This document shows positions 10,379-19,395 of a DNA stretch of 64,000 nucleotides, piece by piece (the first letter of the stretch is position 1; every line of letters begins with the position of its first letter). Made by a program: the position numbers and the translations under genes. The notes below the pieces were generated by a model, which saw only the letters and a list, made by a program, of their open reading frames with translations, made no database searches and was not told the DNA's origin. This stretch comes from Natronosalvus vescus (GTDB lineage Archaea > Halobacteriota > Halobacteria > Halobacteriales > Natrialbaceae), in assembly GCF_023973145.1 (NCBI RefSeq), contig NZ_CP099546.1, positions 682,001-746,000 of the forward strand, in the 5' to 3' direction.

Positions 10379-10768
10379 TCAGTGCACATCTACGTCGTCG
10401 AGTTCGTAATTGATCGCCCAGACGTGGAAATGACGGAAGGCGGGGAATAGTTGCTCAGCTTTCGGTGTCGGTTCGTACTGAACCCGTGGCGGAACTTCGT
10501 TGTATTCCTGGCGAACGAGTAAACCAGCCTCAGTCAGTTCCTGCAACCGAACTGAAAGCGTATTCGCAGCGATGTCGAGTGAAGATTCCAGTTCAGAGAA
10601 CCGTAGTGGGCCGTCGACAAACGCGAACTCCGACAGAATCGCGATCGCATGAGCTTTCCCGAACAGTGACAGCAGATCTTCGACCGTTGTCTCGAGCCGC
10701 TTTCGTTGCTTGGACGACAGCGATTCACGCAGGTCACGCGCCTCCCTGGCGGTCAGTCCCAAGCCCAA
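10379..10768 (-). CDS. HxlR-type winged-helix transcriptional regulator
   Basis: A 129-residue regulator with the HxlR/ArsR-like winged helix: LLSLFGKAHAIAILSEF, then DGPLRFSELESSLDIAANTLSVRLQELTEAGLLVRQEY and a wing with PPRVQYEPTPKAEQLFPAF. The family regulates oxidative, thiol or xenobiotic stress genes; no Cys sensor is present here. An inverted repeat GATGCAT/ATGCATC (10791-10797 and 10816-10822) lies just upstream of its start and could be its own operator. Nothing else is close enough to be an obvious operon partner. Confidence 0.82.
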   Translation of the reverse strand: MGLGLTAREARDLRESLSSKQRKRLETTVEDLLSLFGKAHAIAILSEFAFVDGPLRFSELESSLDIAANTLSVRLQELTEAGLLVRQEYNEVPPRVQYEPTPKAEQLFPAFRHFHVWAINYELDDVDVH

Positions 10769-10790
10769 CTGGGGCGACTCTTTATCAGAA

Positions 10791-10822
10791 GATGCATGCT
10801 GAATACAGAGACCCTATGCATC
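10791..10822. promoter_or_regulatory. Inverted repeat upstream of the HxlR-type gene, possible operator
   Basis: GATGCAT at 10791-10797 and its complement ATGCATC at 10816-10822 are separated by 18 bases, starting 23 bases upstream of the regulator start. The position overlaps the expected promoter. Autoregulation is an inference. Confidence 0.35.
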
Positions 10823-10959
10823 AATCCGCGATACGGTAACCGATTTGATGGCCTTGAACACGGTACCGTCGTACGGAATCCGACACAGCTGACACATGGC
10901 AGCCTCCTCTGGCCTATTTGCGGACTCCTGTGGCCGCCATTGACGCGACCGGGAGACGA

Positions 10960-10980
10960 GTCACGTGACCGCGGTCACGT
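10960..10980. repeat. Overlapping perfect palindromes at the end of a DUF7344-type gene
   Basis: GTCACGTGAC (10960-10969) overlaps an 18-base perfect palindrome (10963-10980, ACGTGACC-GC with its mirror). Three GTCAC/GTGAC units are spaced evenly. It covers the last codons and stop of the gene ending at 10961, and lies about 190 bases upstream of the HxlR-type gene start. Confidence 0.5.
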
Positions 10981-11326
10981 CAACACATCGACGCAGTTCC
11001 CGTTCCAGAACTGGTGACTCTCGATACCGAACCGTTTGGCTCCTGTCGTCGTACTCGAGGAATCCAAGCGTTGCCAACTTCGGGAGTGCGACGTGATGTA
11101 ACTTCACGGCGATGTGTCTCCGGTTCTCGGTAACCTCATCGTGATCGTGAAGATTCGCGATTAGTTCATCTACCGTGGCGACGTCGCCCTCGCAACCGGC
11201 CAGATACTCTACAACCCGGCGACGATATGCGCAGGCCAGCGCCCTGTGAACAGCGGTTTGTGTATCGGTGTCGTTCGGAGGTACGTTCACATCGAGGTGT
11301 ATCGGCCCACGCCACTTTGGTGACAC
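10961..11326 (-). CDS. DUF7344-type winged-helix protein
   Basis: A 121-residue haloarchaeal regulator-like protein. It shows the pattern of this family: a first helix with ALACAYRRRVVEYL, a long second part with VTENRRHIAVKLHHVALPKLATLGFLEYDDRSQTVRY, which is the recognition helix and wing, and a short tail. Two further relatives occur in this window at 28731-29198 and 63499-63852. These proteins are presumed transcription factors but have no established targets. Translation appears to start at GTG. The 3' end contains a large palindrome. Confidence 0.78.
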   Translation of the reverse strand: MSPKWRGPIHLDVNVPPNDTDTQTAVHRALACAYRRRVVEYLAGCEGDVATVDELIANLHDHDEVTENRRHIAVKLHHVALPKLATLGFLEYDDRSQTVRYRESPVLERELRRCVDVTAVT

Positions 11327-11361
11327 TATTGTATGCTCAATCCCTTTTTAAGCGGATCAGA

Positions 11362-12021
11362 TCACTCGAAGTCCCTCGCCGACGTGAGCAACACCTGTTG
11401 GAGGATCTTTTCGTTCCCTCGGCGAATTCGATTCGAGACGGCCTGTTCGCTGATCTCCAATTCCGCGGCGATATCCTCGAGACTCGTCTCTCGCGGCGTA
11501 GCGAAGTAGCCCTGCCGGGTAGCGAGTACCAGTGCCTCGCGCTGTTCTTGTGAGAGGCCGAATCGGTGACCACGCTCGGTCGTTTCGCTCAACGTGTACG
11601 TTCGCTCGATGTGAATCGGGATGTCGTGTTCGAGGATGAAGTTATGAAAGAGGGAGAGTTTGTCGTGGTTGGGAAACCGTAGTCGAAAGCTCCACTGACT
11701 GTTTCCCCGGGCTTCGAGTACGACCGCATCGGCCACCGCGATCCCCTCGATGAGATCGGTCGGGGCGTCGTGCCATTCGACCCGATACAGGGCGCTGTCG
11801 CCCACGACGTCCAGCGACAGGAACTTACTGACCGCTGGATGGGTCTGGACGGTTTCTTCGAACCCGCCGTGATTCTCTCCAGTCGCCCACACGAACGGCA
11901 TGGTCATGTCCCCCGTCGGGACGATCCGTTCCAGTTCGAGATGCATGGTCTCCGGGCCCGAGAGAACCTCTCCGAGTTTGAAGTCCTCGCCCTCGACGGT
12001 AAATTCCAGGATGACGCTCAT
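11362..12021 (-). CDS. Bat-type helix-turn-helix regulator (HTH-10 family)
   Basis: A 219-residue haloarchaeal activator of the bacterio-opsin-activator type. The N-terminal two thirds form a sensory-like domain (SVILEFTVEGEDFKLGEVL at the start, with METMHLELERIVPTG-like sequence). The C-terminal about 60 residues contain the HTH_10 motif LSQEQREALVLATRQGYFATPRETSLEDIAAELEISEQAVSNRIRRGNEKIL. The ATG at 12021 is chosen because family members begin MSVI; an open frame extends 49 residues further upstream without family similarity. Family proteins control carotenoid, opsin or redox genes, but no target is evident here. Confidence 0.87.
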   Translation of the reverse strand: MSVILEFTVEGEDFKLGEVLSGPETMHLELERIVPTGDMTMPFVWATGENHGGFEETVQTHPAVSKFLSLDVVGDSALYRVEWHDAPTDLIEGIAVADAVVLEARGNSQWSFRLRFPNHDKLSLFHNFILEHDIPIHIERTYTLSETTERGHRFGLSQEQREALVLATRQGYFATPRETSLEDIAAELEISEQAVSNRIRRGNEKILQQVLLTSARDFE

Positions 12022-12217
12022 CACTACCGGCTTCGAGTGCCAGTAATGTAGGGGTTTCCCGACGTGCGGCGATGCCAATTCGTCGATTTCGGCTTGTGTT
12101 CCACGAACCTGCTGACACAACTCGTGAGCACCCTCGAGCACACTTTCCCGAGGTTCGATGGGTTTCACAGCCGGTATCGAACGATCCTTGATCTCGAGGG
12201 AACAGATGGGCCAGGGC

Positions 12218-13579
12218 CTACTTTTTGTGCAAGCGCCACCGGTCGATGTACAGGCTCAGATCGTCGCCCGCCCGCTCGAATCGGACGGGCTGTCGGTTAC
12301 CGGCGGCGGTCACCGCGTAGAATCGACCCGCCTCGAGATCCGCGGGAATCAGCGGCGTCCACGAGCCGTCGCCGATCGGCCCACCGACGCGGAGGCGCAG
12401 GATGCCGCCTTCGGGTTCGACCTCTGCTTCTTTGATGGCGCGGTAGGACTCGTACTCGCCCGAAAGCTCCTCGAACCGTTTCTTGCGAGCGAAGAACGGG
12501 AGTTTCTGTGGATCCTCGCCGACGAGTGCCGCGAACACGCCCTGGCCGAGCTCTGCTAGCCCGTAGCCAGGTGCCGTGTTCGCCAGCAGGGCGATCCCGA
12601 CATCGTGTTCGCGGCTGAAACCAGCGTACGCGGTCGAGACGGCGATCGACCCGCCGTGACCGACGAGCGTTTCGTCCGCAACCGTCCGCGTGCGCCAGCC
12701 GTAGCCGTACGGTCCCGACGGGGTGTCGGCGTACGCGCCGTAGGCGCGCTCGAGCGTCTCAGCCTCGAGCAGGCGATTCCCGTTGGCCGCGCCGCCTCCA
12801 AGGTGCAGACGGAGGTACGACGCCATGTCCGTCACCGGTGCCAACAGTCCGCCGGCGGCGGCGCTGAGTTCCCGGATTGGAACCGGCGTCTCCTCGAGGC
12901 CGTCGTCGGTCTTGTGATAGGGCGTCATCCGGTCGTCGAACGCCTCGAAGACTTCGCGGTCGTAGGTCGATCGTCCCATCTCCAGTGGCTCGAGGACGTT
13001 TTCGGTCACGTATTCGACGTAGGAGTTCCCCGAAACCGCCTCGACGACGGCCCCGGCGAGCGTGTAGCCGGAGTTGCAGTACATCCAGTGGTCACCGGGG
13101 TCGCCGGCAATTTCGTCTCGAGCGCCCTCGAAGTGGGCGAGGAAGTCCTCCCAGGTGCCGAGGGGGACGCCGGCCTCGCCCACCGTCATCTGCCGGGCAA
13201 TCAGTGCCTCGCTGGTCGCGAGCGAGGGGTAGCCGGAGGTGTGACTCAAGAGGTGGTGGAGCGTGACCGCCTCGGGAACGTCGACGGCGAGGTGATCCGC
13301 GACTGGATCCTCGAGTGAGAGCGCGCCCTGGTCGACCAGTTGCAGGATCGAAAGCGAGGCGAACGACTTCGACACCGAACCGATTCCATAGACGGTATCG
13401 GGCGTCGCCGGGTCGTTGGATGCGAGGTCTCGAGAGCCGTAGCCGCGGGCGTACCTGATCCCGTCGCTGTCGGTGATCGCGAGGCTCAATCCGGGGATCG
13501 TATCTTCCCGGAGTCGTTCTCGCAGCAGGCTGTCGATGGTGTCGGCGGTGGTCGACTCGAGGGGTGATGGCCTTGGCAT
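12218..13579 (-). CDS. Serine hydrolase of the class C beta-lactamase/esterase family
   Basis: A 453-residue enzyme of the penicillin-binding-protein/beta-lactamase fold. The nucleophile Ser68 and Lys71 are in GIGSVSKSFA (SxxK), the YxN motif is YCNSGY, and the third motif is VGHGGS (HxG form). A C-terminal domain of about 100 residues follows the catalytic domain, as in esterases and D-aminopeptidases of this group. No signal peptide or Tat motif is visible, so it is probably cytoplasmic. Archaeal members most often act as esterases or peptidases, not antibiotic resistance enzymes. It is divergent from the MATE exporter gene. Confidence 0.9.
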   Translation of the reverse strand: MPRPSPLESTTADTIDSLLRERLREDTIPGLSLAITDSDGIRYARGYGSRDLASNDPATPDTVYGIGSVSKSFASLSILQLVDQGALSLEDPVADHLAVDVPEAVTLHHLLSHTSGYPSLATSEALIARQMTVGEAGVPLGTWEDFLAHFEGARDEIAGDPGDHWMYCNSGYTLAGAVVEAVSGNSYVEYVTENVLEPLEMGRSTYDREVFEAFDDRMTPYHKTDDGLEETPVPIRELSAAAGGLLAPVTDMASYLRLHLGGGAANGNRLLEAETLERAYGAYADTPSGPYGYGWRTRTVADETLVGHGGSIAVSTAYAGFSREHDVGIALLANTAPGYGLAELGQGVFAALVGEDPQKLPFFARKKRFEELSGEYESYRAIKEAEVEPEGGILRLRVGGPIGDGSWTPLIPADLEAGRFYAVTAAGNRQPVRFERAGDDLSLYIDRWRLHKK

Positions 13580-13731
13580 GGCTACGGTATCGACGTATGC
13601 GCCACCTCGTATGAAGGTTCAGGTGTCCTGTATGAGTGGCCGCGATCCGAGTCGGCTGGCCGGGCGGACAACCGGCAACCGCGAACGAGACGGGAGCCCT
13701 TTTGAGGCCGCCGGGAGGAGAGCAACCGACG

Positions 13732-15390
13732 GTGGATCCTGACGACACAGGCGGTGGCAAAGAGGGCCCGATGGTCGACAGCGACGGCAGTGGCGGTGGC
13801 AATACCGATATCGATACTGATCCCGAGTCGGCACACGGTGCTGGCGACGATCCCGAATCGAGGTCGACTGACGAAGCGGCCTCGATCGAGTCTGGTTCGA
13901 CCCCGGAATCGAACGCGGGTGACCCCGTCGAGGATCGCAAAGGGATCGACATGACGACGGGGTCGATCCCGCCGAAACTCGCCCAGCTCGCCTGGCCGCT
14001 GGTGCTCGGCAACCTCTTACAGACGTTTTACAACCTGGCTGATATGTTCTGGGTCGGTCGCGTCAGCGCCGAAGCGGTCGCGGCCGTCTCGCTCATGTTT
14101 CCGCTCTCGTGGATGTTCGTCTCGACGGCGATGGGGCTGACGGCGGCGACCATCGCGCTCGTCTCCCAGCACGTCGGTGCGGGTGACCAGCGCGCGGCCG
14201 ACCGCGTCGTCGGCCAGACGATTCTGCTCGCCCTCGCGGTCTCGAGCGTCCTCGCCACGCTCGGCCTGTACTTTAGACACCCGCTCTTGCAGCTGATCGG
14301 CGCGCGCGACCAGGTGTTCGTCGAGGCGCTGGCGTACATCGAGGTCATCTTTCTTGCCCTGCCGCTCACGTTTCTGTTCTTCGCGTTTCGCTCGTCGTTA
14401 CAGGGCGCTGGCGACACGAAGACGGCGATGTGGCTGGTGTTGATCTCGGCGGGAATCAACGTCGTCCTCGATCCGTTCTTCATCCTCGGCTGGGGTCCGT
14501 TCCCCGAGATGGGGACGCGCGGTGCCGCGGTCGCGACGTTCATCGCCCGTGCGTTCGCCACCCTCGCGGGCGTCTACATCCTGCTCGACGGGCGCTACGG
14601 CGTCCGTCTTCGGTTTGGCGACCTCAAACCGAACCTCGGGATTCAGCGCCAGTTGATCGACATCGGTTATCCCGCCACCCTCGACGGCTGGGCGCGAAGT
14701 TTCGCCGCCGTCGCGATGGCGGGGTTCGTCGCCCGATTCGGTGCCGCACCGACGGCGGCGTACGGCATCGTCGTTCGCCTCATGTCCGTGACGTGGTCTG
14801 TCGCGGGGGCCGTCGGCGACGCGACGTCGACGGGCGTCGGCCAGAACCTCGGGGCCAAAACCCCGGATCGAGCGGCGACGGTGGCAAAGACGGCAACTGC
14901 TGGGACGATCCTCTTCATCTTCGCGATCGCCGCACTCGTCTTCGCGTTCCCGGCCCACGCGATGGGCATCTTCGTCGACGATCCCGACGTGATCGCCGAG
15001 GGCATCGTCTTCATCCGGATCAATGCTCCCTTCTGGGCGGTCTTCGCCGGCGTCATGGTGATCCAGGGGGCGTTCCGCGGTGCCGGAAACACCCGAGAGG
15101 CGATGGTACTCTCGTTCCTCTCGCGGTGGATTTTGCGCGTCCCGGTCGCACTCGTGCTGGCGTTTTCCTGGGCCGTGACGATTCCCGTCGTCGGGGTCAC
15201 GATCGTCGCGTTCGACTGGGGCGTCGAGGGCATCTGGTGGGCGTTCTCCTTCGGTATGGGCGGGTCGTTCGTCGTCGCCGTGCTGTGGTTCCGGCTGGGT
15301 ACCTGGCGTAAAGCGGTTATCGGCGACGAAGGGGATTCTCGAGCAACAGACACGGAGACGGACACGGACACGGATGCGAACGGCCACTGA
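13732..15390 (+). CDS. MATE family multidrug/organic cation efflux transporter
   Basis: A 12-helix membrane exporter driven by a Na+ or H+ gradient. After an acidic N-terminal tail of about 80 residues, the core begins GSIPPKLAQLAWPLVLGNLLQTFYNLADMFWVG, the typical MATE first helix. The internal duplication is visible with SLMFPLSWMFVSTAMGLT in the first half and AYGIVVRLMSVTWSV in the second. Start choice is uncertain: GTG 13732 follows GGAGGAG (13714-13720) by 11 bases and a CCCTTTTGAGG box, while GTG 13636 and ATG 13771 are also in frame. The C-terminus ends in a TETDTDTD run. Confidence 0.9.
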   Translation: MDPDDTGGGKEGPMVDSDGSGGGNTDIDTDPESAHGAGDDPESRSTDEAASIESGSTPESNAGDPVEDRKGIDMTTGSIPPKLAQLAWPLVLGNLLQTFYNLADMFWVGRVSAEAVAAVSLMFPLSWMFVSTAMGLTAATIALVSQHVGAGDQRAADRVVGQTILLALAVSSVLATLGLYFRHPLLQLIGARDQVFVEALAYIEVIFLALPLTFLFFAFRSSLQGAGDTKTAMWLVLISAGINVVLDPFFILGWGPFPEMGTRGAAVATFIARAFATLAGVYILLDGRYGVRLRFGDLKPNLGIQRQLIDIGYPATLDGWARSFAAVAMAGFVARFGAAPTAAYGIVVRLMSVTWSVAGAVGDATSTGVGQNLGAKTPDRAATVAKTATAGTILFIFAIAALVFAFPAHAMGIFVDDPDVIAEGIVFIRINAPFWAVFAGVMVIQGAFRGAGNTREAMVLSFLSRWILRVPVALVLAFSWAVTIPVVGVTIVAFDWGVEGIWWAFSFGMGGSFVVAVLWFRLGTWRKAVIGDEGDSRATDTETDTDTDANGH

Positions 15391-15542
15391 CTGTGAACGG
15401 ACACGAACAGGGATCCACACACGATCGATGAGTGAACACTGCCTCGAGCCAGGTCGTGGAGTCACCGCCCGAGTCAATTCGTGAAGTCTGTCGGTTCGAC
15501 TCCGAGCGATATGTCAATTATCTGCACCCTAGCCGCAGACAA

Positions 15543-15549
15543 TATATAA
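15543..15549 (+). promoter_or_regulatory. TATA box of the membrane histidine kinase gene
   Basis: TATATAA at 15543-15549 is a strong archaeal TATA box. The ATG at 15578 is about 29 bases downstream and fits a leaderless start better than the GTG at 15560. Confidence 0.55.
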
Positions 15550-15577
15550 CCTGCCGACCGTGTTTCACGCGATATCG

Positions 15578-17854
15578 ATGATCGAGGGGACGCTGTTTAT
15601 GGCCGGCCTCGTGATGGCAACGGTGCTGTCGGCCGTCCTCGGAGGGATGACCTGGCGGTATCGCCGACGGCCCGGAGCGACGCCGTTTCTCCTGCTCGTT
15701 GCCGGCCTCGGCATCTGGACGGGCATGGCGTTTCTTGCGTCAGTCGACCCCTCACCCGAGCGGACGCGGTTCTGGTACTATCTTACGTACGCCGGTATTC
15801 CGACCGTCGTCCTCGGCTGGTTTCTATTCGCCCTCGAGTTCACCGGGCACGAGGAGTGGATCACCCCGAAAACAGTCGGACTGTTGCTGGTCGAACCGGT
15901 TGCCGTCCAGTTAGTCGTGTGGACGAACGAATACCACAACTTATTCTGGCGGGATCTGCCGGAGAACCCCCTCAACCAGGCGTCCTACGAATTGCTGTTC
16001 TGGATCCACGTTCTGTACTCCTACGGGCTCTTGCTTGCAGGGTCGATCATCCTCGTTTCGTTCGTACTCTACTCCAAAACGCTGTACCGCGACCAGGTTG
16101 CCGCCATCCTGTTCGCCTGTAGCGTACCCTGGGGAACGAACATGGTGTATCTCTTCACGTCGTTCCCGACTGATTTGACGCCGCTGGCGATCGGCGTCTC
16201 CTCGATTGCGTTCGCCTGGTCGATGTTTCGATACGGATTCATGGACGTCGTTCCGATCGCTCGAGACACCGTTATCGACGAGATGAGTGATGGCGTTCTC
16301 GTCCTCGACGCCCACTGCCGGATCGTCGATTACAATCGGGCCATTCACCCCTTGATCGCGGCCGAAGAATCGACGCTTGTTGGGAGTCACGTCACGGACG
16401 TGTTCGCGTTCGGACGATTCAGGGCCGTCGACGAGGAACCGGGGAACGGTACAGATGCGGCATCTGCGAACCTAGCACTCGAAGCGTTCTTCGACGAATC
16501 GATCGAAACGGAACGGACGATCGAGGTCGAAACCGTCGTGTCGGACTCCGGGTCTCCGCGAGCGTTCTCGCTCACGCTCTCGCCGTTCTATGCCCGGAAA
16601 TCGACACAGACCGGCCAGCTGCTCGTTTCCCAGGAGATTACCATCAGTAAACGCCGGGAACGCCAACTCAGCGACCTTGCGGCCGAACTCGAACATCGGA
16701 CGCGCGAACAGTCGGCACTCATCGAGAACATCCCGGGGTTGGTGTACCGGATGCCCGAGCCCGATTCAGGGACGTGTTCGTTCGTCAGCACGGCGGCGAT
16801 GGCGGTGACCGGCTATCCACCGGCAGCGTTCGAATCCGGCGAGCGATCGCTCAACGATCTGGTTCACGGCGAGGAGCGCCAACGCGTCCTCGAGCAAAAG
16901 CAGGCGGCGATCGCCGACCGAAGCCGGTACGACGTCACGTACCGCATCCGAACTGGGAAGGACGGAACCCGGTGGGTCAGGGACGTCGGCGAGGGAATCG
17001 TCACCGACGACGGAGATCTCGCCTCGGTCGTCGGCGTCATCATCGACGTCACCGAGAACAAAGAACGCGAGCAGTTGCAGGTGCTCAACCGCGTGTTGCG
17101 CCATAACATCAGAAACGAGATGAACGTGATCAAAGGCTACGCTGGCATGGCAGCGGCGAACGCGTCCGAGGAAGTTGCTCCGGATCTCGCGGTCGTGAGA
17201 CGAAAGTCCAAGGAAGTGATGCGGATGAGCGAAAAAGCCCGTATCGTCCAGCAACTGTTAGGCACTCAGTCCGGAGCGAACCGAACGCTGAATCTCGTCG
17301 ATGCCCTCGCCAACGCGCTCGCCCGAATCGACGACCGCTACGGCGAGCGTGTCAGAGGTCGCGTCGACGTTACCGTCAGCGGTGCGCTCGATACGCACGC
17401 CGACGGCGATGACCCGTTCGAGAACGACCTGTTCGTCACTGGCTCCGATCTGCTCGCGGTTGGATTATACGAACTCCTCGAGAACGCCATCCTCCACGGC
17501 GGCGACAGCCCAACTCTCGAAATCGACGTTCGAGGCCGCGACGGAACCGCGGAACTCCGGATCGCTGACACCGGGCCAGGGCTCCCGGAGACCGAACGGC
17601 GGGTGCTCGAGGACGGGCTCGAGTCCCCGCTCGAGCACGGCAGCGGGATGGGGCTGTGGATCGCCCAGTGGGTTTTCACCCCCGATGCCGACCTCGCGTT
17701 CGACGCTGACGACGATGGAACTACGGTCTGCGTCACGTTCGGCAGGTCGGGAACCGATCGGGGGGACGAGGTCGACCGACACCAGGAAAGCGACGGCGTC
17801 GGTACGTCGTCTGCCGACGTCATTTCCGAGTGGCTCGTGGATACCGATTCGTGA
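15578..17854 (+). CDS. Membrane sensor histidine kinase with 7TM input and two PAS-like domains
   Basis: A 758-residue two-component sensor kinase. The first about 215 residues hold seven hydrophobic helices of the histidine-kinase 7TM type (HisKA_7TM). A PAS-like region follows, then a second PAS domain (about 370-490: LIENIPGLVYRM ... WVRDVGEGIV). The phosphoacceptor is His509 in LRHNIRNEMNVIKG, and the ATPase domain has intact boxes: YELLENAILHGG (N box), RIADTGPGLPE (G1) and GSGMGLWI (G2). No response regulator is adjacent; a HalX regulator lies about 3 kb away. ATG 15578 is preferred because of the TATA box. Confidence 0.93.
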   Translation: MIEGTLFMAGLVMATVLSAVLGGMTWRYRRRPGATPFLLLVAGLGIWTGMAFLASVDPSPERTRFWYYLTYAGIPTVVLGWFLFALEFTGHEEWITPKTVGLLLVEPVAVQLVVWTNEYHNLFWRDLPENPLNQASYELLFWIHVLYSYGLLLAGSIILVSFVLYSKTLYRDQVAAILFACSVPWGTNMVYLFTSFPTDLTPLAIGVSSIAFAWSMFRYGFMDVVPIARDTVIDEMSDGVLVLDAHCRIVDYNRAIHPLIAAEESTLVGSHVTDVFAFGRFRAVDEEPGNGTDAASANLALEAFFDESIETERTIEVETVVSDSGSPRAFSLTLSPFYARKSTQTGQLLVSQEITISKRRERQLSDLAAELEHRTREQSALIENIPGLVYRMPEPDSGTCSFVSTAAMAVTGYPPAAFESGERSLNDLVHGEERQRVLEQKQAAIADRSRYDVTYRIRTGKDGTRWVRDVGEGIVTDDGDLASVVGVIIDVTENKEREQLQVLNRVLRHNIRNEMNVIKGYAGMAAANASEEVAPDLAVVRRKSKEVMRMSEKARIVQQLLGTQSGANRTLNLVDALANALARIDDRYGERVRGRVDVTVSGALDTHADGDDPFENDLFVTGSDLLAVGLYELLENAILHGGDSPTLEIDVRGRDGTAELRIADTGPGLPETERRVLEDGLESPLEHGSGMGLWIAQWVFTPDADLAFDADDDGTTVCVTFGRSGTDRGDEVDRHQESDGVGTSSADVISEWLVDTDS

Positions 17855-17938
17855 GACTCTAGGAGCCACTGCACGTCAATGCACACCTGATCGCCAGATG
17901 TTTCGACGATTAGTGTGTACATCGTTGCAGTTGGTACT

Positions 17939-17980
17939 ACACCGTCGGTGTGGGTTGTACGTGTGCCGAAGTGACACACG
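17939..17980. repeat. Short inverted repeats upstream of the M24 gene
   Basis: ACACCG-T-CGGTGT at 17939-17951 and CGTGTG (17960-17965) with CACACG (17975-17980) lie 48 to 90 bases before the ATG at 18028. They could be regulator sites or the kinase gene's transcript end. Confidence 0.3.
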
Positions 17981-18027
17981 GCTCGCGTGTCGGTAGCTTT
18001 CTTATGGATTGTTCGTGAGATAGGAGT

Positions 18028-19296
18028 ATGTACCAGCGAGACTTCATGGAGGGAACGCGCGGCACCCAGGCGGTCGACTGGGAGGAGCGAATCGACGTCG
18101 CGCGGATGCGACGCGAGCGCAAGGAACGCGCGCTCGGGCGTCTCCAGGCGACCGACCTCGGTGCGATGTTGCTCGTCTCCGACCCGAACATCCGGTACGT
18201 GACCGGGCTGGCGATGACCGGCGGCAGCGGGGCCGACCACTACACGGTTCTTACAGAGGAGGGCGACGTGATCCACTGGGATACGGCCGACCACGCGAGC
18301 AACCAGCGGTTCAACTGTCCCTGGCTGCACGACGTTCGGTACGCCTGTCCGGGTCTCGGGAACGTCCCCCGGGCATCAGGCCGCGATTCCGCTCGGGACT
18401 TTCTCAAAACCAAGATGGCCGAAACAGTCGCAACGGCCCTCGAGGAGTACGGCGTCGCTGACGAGACGCTGGGAATCGATGTCGGCAACGCTGGGCTGGT
18501 TGGGGCGTTCGAGTCCATGGGGGTCGAGGTCGACACAGAGACCGCACCCGCGGTGATGGAGGACGCTCGCAGGGTGAAGACCCGGGACGAAATCGAGTGT
18601 CTGCGCCAGGTCGCAGCGATCTGTGAGGCCGGCTTCCAGCGGATCACCGAAACGGCGCGGCCGGGCGCGAAAGAGACCGACGTGTGGGGGGCTGCCGTCG
18701 AGGAACTCTGGAAACAGGGTGCGTTCGTTGGCGGGGGTTACGTCACCTCCGGGCCGAACACCTGGCCGAAACACCAGGCGAACACCACCGACCGGATGAT
18801 CCGGCCAGGCGACCTCGTCTACGCCGACTTCTACAACATCGGCTACCTGGGCTATCGCTCGTGTTACTACCGCACGTTCTCCATGGGCGAACCAACACAG
18901 GCCCAGCAAGACGCCTACGAGACTGCTCGAGACAACCTGTACGACGTCCTCGAGCGAATCGAACCCGGCGTTACGACCGACGAGATCTGCCAGGGCTTCC
19001 CGGACATGGAAGGCGAGCACGCCGACTGGTACGACGCCGACGAACACTGGCAGATGACGACCAACCATTGGGGCCACGGCCTGGGTCTCCAGCTATACGA
19101 GGTGCCGCTCATCTGGCGTGGCCTCTCCCCCGACCACCCGATCGAAATCGAGGAGGGAATGACGATGGCCGTCGAGACCCAGGAGCCAGCCGACCGCCAG
19201 GGTGTCCGCGTCGAGGAGATGGTCGTCGTTCGTGAGAACGGCGTCGAGATCCTCAGCCAGTGGCCGGTCGAAGAGATCACGACAATCGATTACTGA
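18028..19296 (+). CDS. M24 family (creatinase/prolidase-fold) protein with an altered metal site
   Basis: A 422-residue protein with an N-terminal creatinase-like domain (NIRYVTGLAMTGG) and a C-terminal pita-bread domain. Of the five metal ligands of M24 peptidases, Asp267 (VYADF), His350 (HWGHGLGL), Glu383 (MAVETQEP) and Glu396 (VRVEEMVV) are present. The second Asp, normally in GYHSD-x-TRTF, is Cys279 in GYRSCYYRTF. Prolidase-type aminopeptidase activity is therefore doubtful. M24 relatives without the full site include creatinase, a hydrolase that uses no metal. The role is therefore open: amidino hydrolase, lyase or peptidase. It is monocistronic by appearance. Confidence 0.85.
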   Translation: MYQRDFMEGTRGTQAVDWEERIDVARMRRERKERALGRLQATDLGAMLLVSDPNIRYVTGLAMTGGSGADHYTVLTEEGDVIHWDTADHASNQRFNCPWLHDVRYACPGLGNVPRASGRDSARDFLKTKMAETVATALEEYGVADETLGIDVGNAGLVGAFESMGVEVDTETAPAVMEDARRVKTRDEIECLRQVAAICEAGFQRITETARPGAKETDVWGAAVEELWKQGAFVGGGYVTSGPNTWPKHQANTTDRMIRPGDLVYADFYNIGYLGYRSCYYRTFSMGEPTQAQQDAYETARDNLYDVLERIEPGVTTDEICQGFPDMEGEHADWYDADEHWQMTTNHWGHGLGLQLYEVPLIWRGLSPDHPIEIEEGMTMAVETQEPADRQGVRVEEMVVVRENGVEILSQWPVEEITTIDY

Positions 19297-19395
19297 GTTC
19301 TCGAGCCACGACGGTGGGACTGTTGTACCTTCGAGTCACGGACCCCCGGCCTCGAGCCACGACGATTTTTCATCCTCGTCGACGTACTGCCACTT

